Position numbers and translations under genes: made by a program. Below the pieces are notes generated by a model. That model was not told where the DNA came from, ran no database searches, and saw only the letters and a list, made by a program, of their open reading frames with translations. Shown in pieces: positions 8,757 through 13,194 of a DNA stretch of 13,194 bases (position 1 is its first letter; the number at the start of each line of letters is the position of its first letter). The stretch comes from Candidatus Kapaibacterium sp. (lineage in GTDB: Bacteria > Bacteroidota > Ignavibacteria > Kapaibacteriales > UBA2268): positions 1 through 13,194 of the forward strand of contig JAQIDA010000231.1 in assembly GCA_027858275.1 (NCBI GenBank), given 5' to 3'.

Positions 8757-9302
8757 CTATTCGCCTTTTTCATTCAAAAAAGCCGTCAATTTCGTATCCT
8801 GCCCAAGAATGTGAGCACTCAAAAATGTTTTCAAATAAAGAAGTGTTTCCATATCAAGCTTAGCTTTCTCTTCATTTATTTTGGTCTGAACATCAAGACA
8901 TGTTTTTACGAAATCATCATGGATTTTCTTGTGCTCATCATAGCCGGCGTATTTGTATTTGATCATCAAATCTTCTTCAGTTTTGAAGTGAATTGCCGTA
9001 TGATTAATCAATTCCCCGAGAAGATGACCGATTTCGTGTTGTTCAGTCGCATGGCTTGCTACTTCATGCAAATGTGCCAAAAGAACTACAAGGTCTTCGT
9101 GCTGCTTATCTATTTCTTCGACATTAAGGACTAAAGCATCGCTCCACTCAATAAACGGTTTGTACTCTTGAGGATTATCAGCTGTCGGCTGTGCTTCTTC
9201 TGTCATAGTCTGAGGAATTTCCTTTTCAGCAGGCTTATCGTTTGAGCAACTCATTATTGAAAACACGAAAATTAAAAGAGCAAACATTTTGAAAAATTTC
9301 AT
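8757..9302 (-). CDS. Bacteriohemerythrin lipoprotein (di-iron O2-binding)
   Basis: 181 residues. ATG at 9302 is preferred because GGAG lies 6 nt upstream; an in-frame ATG at 9326 would add 8 residues but place that ribosome site inside the gene. Residues 1-19 form a lipoprotein signal (MKFFK, hydrophobic core, SIMSC with lipid-accepting Cys19), then a charged Pro/Glu linker to about 47. The rest is a full hemerythrin four-helix bundle with every expected ligand: His68 (IDKQH), His105 and Glu109 (HFKTE), His124 and His128 (EHKKIH), His164 and Asp169 (HILGQD). Hemerythrins bind O2 reversibly at a di-iron centre and serve in O2 sensing, delivery or scavenging; most single-domain bacterial ones are cytoplasmic, so a lipoprotein form is uncommon. 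Ser20-Asn21 after the Cys gives no clear outer-membrane exclusion signal of the Asp+2 kind. It begins only 36 bp after the DUF1501 terminator and is followed by two hairpins. Confidence 0.93.
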   Translation of the reverse strand: MKFFKMFALLIFVFSIMSCSNDKPAEKEIPQTMTEEAQPTADNPQEYKPFIEWSDALVLNVEEIDKQHEDLVVLLAHLHEVASHATEQHEIGHLLGELINHTAIHFKTEEDLMIKYKYAGYDEHKKIHDDFVKTCLDVQTKINEEKAKLDMETLLYLKTFLSAHILGQDTKLTAFLNEKGE

Positions 9303-9338
9303 TACGAACTCCGTTATAAAAAACATTGATTTATATAG

Positions 9339-9377
9339 AAAAAAACAAGGACTGCCGGTTTAAGGCAGTCCTTGTTT
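9339..9377 (-). terminator. Strong rho-independent terminator of the DUF1800-DUF1501 operon
   Basis: A perfect 14 bp stem (9343-9356 with 9364-9377) with a 7 nt loop is followed on the minus strand by a T run of seven that overlaps the stem base. It starts 11 bp after the TAA stop of the DUF1501 gene. No T run follows on the + strand beyond the three in the stem, so it acts for minus-strand transcripts. Confidence 0.92.
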
Positions 9378-9387
9378 GTCAGGAAGA

Positions 9388-10974
9388 TTACAGTGCGATA
9401 TTGAACTTAGTCGAATATCTTCGACAATTGCAATTAAGTGATAAGATAAATGATCCGGTGTGATGGATATTGAATCTGATCTTGTGCAGCCCTGCAGATA
9501 AATAACCTTTTTTTACCTTTTTAATCATGAATCCGGGGACATTATATACTGATATATCGACATTTGATGCCTCCTTAAGCTCAAATGATACAGTCACATT
9601 GCCCGCCGACGGATTCGGATATACAAGCAGATTGTTATTGTTATTAGATACTAACAGATCACCCACAGCGCAGTCTCTTGGTTTCAGAACACCAATAGGC
9701 ATGAACTCTTTACCAAACAAATCAATTATGTCATCTGTTTCCGCGCCGAGCCAATTAGTAAGAACATCAGTGAATGTACGGCGGAATTCATGTTGATAGA
9801 CAACATTGCCGTCTAAATCAAGATCGTCGGCCTCGAGTTTAGGTTTGTCACCATAATACCCGCCTTCGACATATTCACCGCCAAACACGAATTGCATTGA
9901 TGCCGCCCCGTGATCTGTTCCTCGAGAGCCGTTGTCATAAGCGCGTCTGCCGAATTCAGAAATTGTAAATCCTGCTACACGTTCTGACCAGCCCTGCTGA
10001 ACCGCGTCATCCATAAACTCTGATACGCCGTTGGCCATTTCTTTCAACAGAGTCGGGTGCTGGCCTGTAAAATCAGGGTTCATCTGTTGTGCGTGCGAGT
10101 CGAAATTGCTGAGTTTAACAAAATATACTTTTGTTTTCAAGCCGCCTGCAATTAATGCGGAGATAATCTTGAATTGCTGCGCAAAGCCTTCGCTGTAGTC
10201 GACCTTGTGCATTGTTTTACCCTTGTCAAAAGCCTCTTTCACAGCTTTTGAATACATTTCGGATTGCTGAGCAATGACGTGATTGAAATTAAACTCCTGT
10301 CCAAAATTAGTATCGTTAGGCATCATTTTTTCTTTAGGAGATAATCCTGCGCCCAGTTCGAAAAACTTTTCCGGATCTGTAATTGAGATACCCATATGCC
10401 CTTTTTTTGCCTTAAGCAACATAGATAATGATCCGCCGATCTGAACTGACAGAGGATGTTCCGGTATTTCCAAGGGGAAATTAGGCAGTTTTTTGTGGAA
10501 ATATCTCGCGAGCCAACCTTCAAGAAGCTTCACTTTAGGGTCACTACTGTTAATACCGCTCAGATGAATATCTTCAGAACGGAAATGGGAGAGATTAGGA
10601 TCTTTATATCCGACACCTTCTACTATTGCCAGACGTCCGTCTTCCATCATTCGAAGCAAACCGCCGTTATGCACATCATCCACTAATGAAGGATTGAAAT
10701 ACACATCGGAAGTTCCGAAACGTTTTGTGTTTTCCACCGGATAATTCAATGTCGGTCGAATATTGTAGTATGTATCATTGTACGCCGGGATGATCGTGTT
10801 CAATCCGTCGTTACCGCCGAATAATTCCACAATTATCAAAACGTTGTCTTCAGCAATTGCGTTGATATCTTCATTACGCAATATTTTAAATTGATTGCCC
10901 TTCATAATGTAGGGGGCAAATACCGCTCCGGCTGTTACTGCAGCGGAGTTCTGTAAAAATTGTCTTCTTTTCAT
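9388..10974 (-). CDS. DUF1501 family protein with twin-arginine-like N-terminus and T9SS type A sorting domain
   Basis: 528 residues. ATG at 10974 is chosen: AGGAGG lies 9 nt upstream, and the N-terminus (MKRRQFLQNSAAVTAGAVFA) is a Tat-like export signal; a longer in-frame reading to 11103 runs inside the DUF1800 gene and lacks this logic. The DUF1501 domain spans about 44-430 with family hallmarks: ELFGGNDGLNT at 50-60, LSHFRSEDIH at 128-137, LEGWLARYF at 151-159, SNFDSHAQQ at 289-297, ISEFGRRAYDNGSRGTDHG at 338-356 and a C-terminal LTNWLG. The family resembles alkaline phosphatase/sulfatase-fold proteins, with Asn, His and Asp residues that could bind metal, but no activity is established. 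An Asn run (444-448) links to a sorting domain at about 449-528 (YPNP 452-455, VDISVYN). It is translated just after DUF1800, its usual partner, and ends at a strong terminator. Confidence 0.93.
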   Translation of the reverse strand: MKRRQFLQNSAAVTAGAVFAPYIMKGNQFKILRNEDINAIAEDNVLIIVELFGGNDGLNTIIPAYNDTYYNIRPTLNYPVENTKRFGTSDVYFNPSLVDDVHNGGLLRMMEDGRLAIVEGVGYKDPNLSHFRSEDIHLSGINSSDPKVKLLEGWLARYFHKKLPNFPLEIPEHPLSVQIGGSLSMLLKAKKGHMGISITDPEKFFELGAGLSPKEKMMPNDTNFGQEFNFNHVIAQQSEMYSKAVKEAFDKGKTMHKVDYSEGFAQQFKIISALIAGGLKTKVYFVKLSNFDSHAQQMNPDFTGQHPTLLKEMANGVSEFMDDAVQQGWSERVAGFTISEFGRRAYDNGSRGTDHGAASMQFVFGGEYVEGGYYGDKPKLEADDLDLDGNVVYQHEFRRTFTDVLTNWLGAETDDIIDLFGKEFMPIGVLKPRDCAVGDLLVSNNNNNLLVYPNPSAGNVTVSFELKEASNVDISVYNVPGFMIKKVKKGYLSAGLHKIRFNIHHTGSFILSLNCNCRRYSTKFNIAL

Positions 10975-10983
10975 AGTTGTTGT

Positions 10984-10989
10984 CCTCCT
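10984..10989 (-). promoter_or_regulatory. Ribosome binding site of the DUF1501 gene overlapping the DUF1800 stop codon
   Basis: AGGAGG on the minus strand shares bases with the TAG stop of the upstream gene (reading TAGGAGG) and lies 9 nt before ATG at 10974. The overlap implies coupled translation of the two proteins from one message. Confidence 0.85.
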
Positions 10990-12574
10990 AACTAAGTTGG
11001 AAATCAGGTGATAATAAAATAGTGGAGACAAAGTTCTTAATACCTGCCGCTGCAGCTGCATTAGGTTCAGTCTCATCAATAAGACCGTTCCAAGCCGCTT
11101 CATTCATACCGTTGAGCAAAGCCGCTTTGTATCGCGTGAGGCGATCGGCATCAACAGGCATAGGCAAGAAGTATTCAACCAGTTTTTCCGTTAATTGTGA
11201 AGGATCGTTGTAGTCAGCAAATTTTTTAGCAAGTGCGATAAATCCCGCGTCATCGACCAGATCAACTATTTCCCGACCGAATTTAATTCTCAGCGGAAAA
11301 GTTGCCGTGCTGATCCATGTTCGGTATGCTTCCCAGCTGCCGACATTAGGAGGATTATAGAGCTCTTGATCCAAGGCAAATATAGCATCGCGCGCATTAG
11401 GATATTTAACTCCGAGTTGTTGTTCCATACCAACAATGAATTCCGGCGGAGGTTTAATCTGAATACCCATATTAGCTTCGTCGAAGAAGTGAGTACTTGT
11501 AAACAGAGCCTTAAACACAGGTTTCAATTCAAAGTCATTAGCTATAAATACTTTCGAGAGTTCAGCGATAAATCCTGCGTCATCTGCAGCGGTATCACTA
11601 TAAATGAAATATCTGTACATTTTATCACAGATGAAATCAGCAATTGCGTTTGGACGTTTTTCAAATAAGATTTCAATAACTCGTCTCAATTCGCCTTGAA
11701 GTACTTGTTCCTGAGTGTTCGAATCTTCATCGCGAGCCGCGATTGACTCACCCATAAATGTTTTTCCCTGAATATCATGAACGTCAGGCAAGAAATATGT
11801 TTCAAACGGGGCATCAAGATAATGAGGATCATACTTATACGCAGCCGTTCTCCAACCGGTCAAAGCACGTGAACCTTCTTTAATGTCTCCTTCTGTATAA
11901 TGACCGATACCCATAGTAAATAATTCCATCAGCTCGCGCATATAGTTTTCGTTGGGTATATCTTTAGTGCTGTAATACAGACTTTGGAAAAGAATCATGG
12001 CTCCGTCGAGAGTAATATCTTCAGCGAATTTTTTGTAATTGCCGATATGATCATTACGCATCGTCTGATTATTTCTGTAAACCAGTGGTGGGGGTATCAG
12101 AGCAAGAGTGTCATAGTCAAAATTAATGCACCAGACTGTGGACCAAAACAAGACAAATTTTTCAACAACAGGTGCCTCATCTGTTCTCATGAGTTCAACC
12201 CACCAGTCAGAAAACAACCTGAATGAACTTCTTAATCTTCCTTCAATTTCGAAGCGAATATCATTGGAACCGACAGACAGAGGATTTTCTTCGATCACAT
12301 CAACCCAAGGGCCGGGTTTTGCGGGCAAGGTTTGCTGCGCGGCACCGAGTAATTCTTCAACTGCTGCGGCAGCCGTTTTCCCGGTATAATGATCAACCAT
12401 TTGAGCAGTAGGCGCAAAAGTAATTCTCCTCAGCAGATGAAAAGCCTGCATTCGAGTCAACGGAGTAGTAAGCTCCGTGACCGAGGAAATTCCGGATCGA
12501 TTTCCGTCTCCTCCCGATGCGGCAGCCGCTGCACTTTCGCTTAGCATACCGGTCATAAAATCACGACGTTTCAT
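10988..12574 (-). CDS. DUF1800 family protein, exported partner of DUF1501
   Basis: 528 residues. ATG at 12574 follows AGGAGG with a 7 nt spacer. The N-terminus MKRRDFM has the twin-arginine pattern, but the stretch after it (ESAAAAASGGDG) is only weakly hydrophobic, so Tat export is probable rather than certain. DUF1800 hallmarks run through the protein: HLLRRITFAPT at 46-56, EKFVLFW at 138-144, IGNYKKFAEDI at 177-187, IPNENYMRELMELFTMGIGHYT at 206-227 (nearly invariant in the family), ALTGWR at 237-242, KPPPEFIVG at 374-382 and LYNPPNVGSW at 405-414. Where the family normally has an FWHNHF-like sequence this protein reads FWSTVW, losing both histidines. Unlike its partner it has no sorting domain; it ends SPDFQLS. 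The biochemical role of DUF1800 is unknown; it recurs next to DUF1501 across many phyla. Confidence 0.93.
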   Translation of the reverse strand: MKRRDFMTGMLSESAAAAASGGDGNRSGISSVTELTTPLTRMQAFHLLRRITFAPTAQMVDHYTGKTAAAAVEELLGAAQQTLPAKPGPWVDVIEENPLSVGSNDIRFEIEGRLRSSFRLFSDWWVELMRTDEAPVVEKFVLFWSTVWCINFDYDTLALIPPPLVYRNNQTMRNDHIGNYKKFAEDITLDGAMILFQSLYYSTKDIPNENYMRELMELFTMGIGHYTEGDIKEGSRALTGWRTAAYKYDPHYLDAPFETYFLPDVHDIQGKTFMGESIAARDEDSNTQEQVLQGELRRVIEILFEKRPNAIADFICDKMYRYFIYSDTAADDAGFIAELSKVFIANDFELKPVFKALFTSTHFFDEANMGIQIKPPPEFIVGMEQQLGVKYPNARDAIFALDQELYNPPNVGSWEAYRTWISTATFPLRIKFGREIVDLVDDAGFIALAKKFADYNDPSQLTEKLVEYFLPMPVDADRLTRYKAALLNGMNEAAWNGLIDETEPNAAAAAGIKNFVSTILLSPDFQLS

Positions 12575-12588
12575 AAAATGCCCTCCTC

Positions 12589-12744
12589 TGAATTAAGACA
12601 ACAAATATTAGTTATATACATTTACTTTTCATCTTTTTCATCATCAAAACAATATACATATTTTATCAGTCTGAACAAATAAATCCCGACTATAACATAG
12701 CTAAAAAGAATATTATTCACAAATATTATTCTTAATTAATATAA
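12589..12744. other. AT-rich intergenic stretch upstream of the DUF1800 operon
   Basis: Very AT-rich DNA that should carry the promoter of the DUF1800-DUF1501 operon (minus strand). Several A/T stretches resemble either a -10 box or the Bacteroidota TAnnTTTG element (for example AATATTTG near 12600-12610 on the minus strand), but none has a well-spaced partner, so no promoter is called. No coding sequence is seen. Confidence 0.4.
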
Positions 12745-12772
12745 TTGAGTTCAAATCATTAGGAAATATATT
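12745..12772 (+). promoter_or_regulatory. Promoter-like sequence for a + strand small transcript
   Basis: TTGAGT (12745-12750), a 16 nt spacer and TATATT (12767-12772) form a sigma70-like pair directly ahead of the GC-richer island that ends in a + strand terminator. In Bacteroidota proper the housekeeping consensus differs (TTTG and TAnnTTTG), so this assignment depends on the host lineage. Confidence 0.4.
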
Positions 12773-12778
12773 ATTGTC

Positions 12779-12873
12779 GGAAGTTATTTGGGGCTGTGGC
12801 GTTTTGGAATGGGGAAGTGCTGCTGACTTCGTTCTGATGTCGGACACTTTCTTTCAGTGTCAGACATCTTTTT
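12779..12873 (+). ncRNA. Candidate small RNA, about 95 nt
   Basis: A GC-richer island in AT-rich surroundings on the strand opposite all the genes. It is framed by a promoter-like pair and a strong terminator, and has no plausible reading frame of its own. GAAGT occurs at 12780-12784 and 12814-12818 and either copy can pair with ACTTC at 12826-12830, giving alternative folds. It resembles no RNA family I can name. Its 3' end approaches, but does not enter, the GNAT gene on the other strand, so longer read-through would be antisense to that gene. Confidence 0.4.
12836..12873 (+). terminator. Rho-independent terminator on the + strand
   Basis: A 13 bp stem with a single internal mismatch (12836-12848 with 12856-12868) and a 7 nt pyrimidine-rich loop is followed by five further T residues at 12869-12873 on the + strand. 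On the minus strand the bases after the stem are AGAACG, so it is not a typical terminator for the GNAT gene, which ends only 13 bp away. With no + strand gene upstream, it points to an unannotated transcript. Confidence 0.75.
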
Positions 12874-12885
12874 ATACAGGCTACT

Positions 12886-13194
12886 CTACTTTTTTCGATT
12901 CACAAAAATATAATTTGATTCTTCATCCGGAACGAACGCCATTTTTTCCCAAAAACTTATGTCGTCAGCTTGTACTTGGTCCGCGACAACTGTTGAATAT
13001 TTCTTCTTGGCATAATTTACAAAACTGCCGGCATAGCCTCTGCGCTCATATTCAGGATGTATACTAATCAAGTAAATAGTGAATTTGTCTCTTTCAATCA
13101 GACAGTGAGCTCTTCCGACTCTTTCCTCCTGTTTGTTGATGAGATCCACGCGCTCGAACTCTGAGTTTTGAGAGGTCTCAGGAACGAATTGAAT
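12886..13194 (-). CDS. GNAT family N-acetyltransferase, C-terminal part (5' end missing)
   Basis: 102 codons are visible before TAG at 12886; the frame stays open to the window edge, so the N-terminal part lies outside. GTG at 13149 is an in-frame codon, not a likely start. The visible part holds the acetyl-CoA binding motif A, ISIHPEYERRGYAG, whose RRGYAG fits the family's R/Q-x-x-G-x-G/A loop, then a helix (FVNYAKKK), a beta strand with ADQVQADD, and FWEKMAF, equivalent to the common FYxKxGF near the GNAT C-terminus. It ends NRKK. These enzymes move an acetyl group from acetyl-CoA to an amine; the substrate cannot be told. No functional link with the DUF1800 operon is evident. Confidence 0.85.
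   Translation of the reverse strand: MQFVPETSQNSEFERVDLINKQEERVGRAHCLIERDKFTIYLISIHPEYERRGYAGSFVNYAKKKYSTVVADQVQADDISFWEKMAFVPDEESNYIFVNRKK

Noticed and set aside
8694..9134. 146-codon + strand open frame antisense to the hemerythrin gene
   Set aside because: It is a shadow of a well-supported hemerythrin reading frame; its Cys/Phe-rich translation has no domain and no ribosome site was seen.
10975..11103. 43-codon N-terminal extension of the DUF1501 protein
   Set aside because: It lies inside the DUF1800 gene, and the strong ribosome site and Tat-like signal both point to ATG at 10974.
1..13194. CRISPR array, tRNA/rRNA genes, insertion sequences
   Set aside because: No regularly spaced repeats, tRNA-like cloverleaf, rRNA segment or transposase frame was seen on either strand.

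Overview
This is a 13.2 kb stretch in which every confidently called protein gene lies on the minus strand. The likely source is a bacterium of the Bacteroidota/Chlorobiota (FCB) group. Three proteins carry C-terminal modules of the type IX secretion system (T9SS type A) kind, with a PNP-type opening. There is also a DUF1800/DUF1501 pair, moderate-to-low GC, and large Ig/LamG secreted proteins of the sort common in Ignavibacteria, Kapabacteria and Saprospirales. The exact lineage is inference; no rRNA or tRNA is present.

Layout in the direction of transcription (right to left). 13194-12886: the 3' part of a GNAT acetyltransferase gene that enters from outside the window. 12885-12575: an AT-rich gap holding a GC-richer island on the opposite (+) strand, with a promoter-like sequence, about 95 nt of potential RNA and a clear + strand terminator; this is a candidate small RNA. 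12574-9388: a two-gene operon of DUF1800 then DUF1501, with a 13 bp gap in which the DUF1501 ribosome binding site overlaps the DUF1800 stop codon. It ends in a strong terminator. 9302-8757: a membrane-anchored (lipoprotein) bacteriohemerythrin with a complete di-iron ligand set. 8560-3545: a giant secreted protein of about 1,670 residues with LamG, a chain of Ig/ASH-like modules, two cohesin-like modules and a sorting domain, followed by its own terminator. 3322-1: a second giant secreted protein, cut off at the window start. It is a peptide:N-glycosidase F (PNGase F) relative whose first catalytic lobe is split by about 500 inserted residues, including a LamG domain.

Functionally the window looks like a cell-envelope and secretion locus. 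Three T9SS cargo proteins (PNGase F-like, giant LamG/Ig protein, DUF1501) probably reach the surface or medium, the DUF1800 protein is likely exported alongside DUF1501, and the hemerythrin lipoprotein would bind O2 or react with it outside the cytoplasm. Terminators between the units suggest at least four separate minus-strand transcripts rather than one operon, so a shared job for all genes is not shown. The most noteworthy items are the split PNGase F architecture, the exported hemerythrin and the + strand small RNA candidate.
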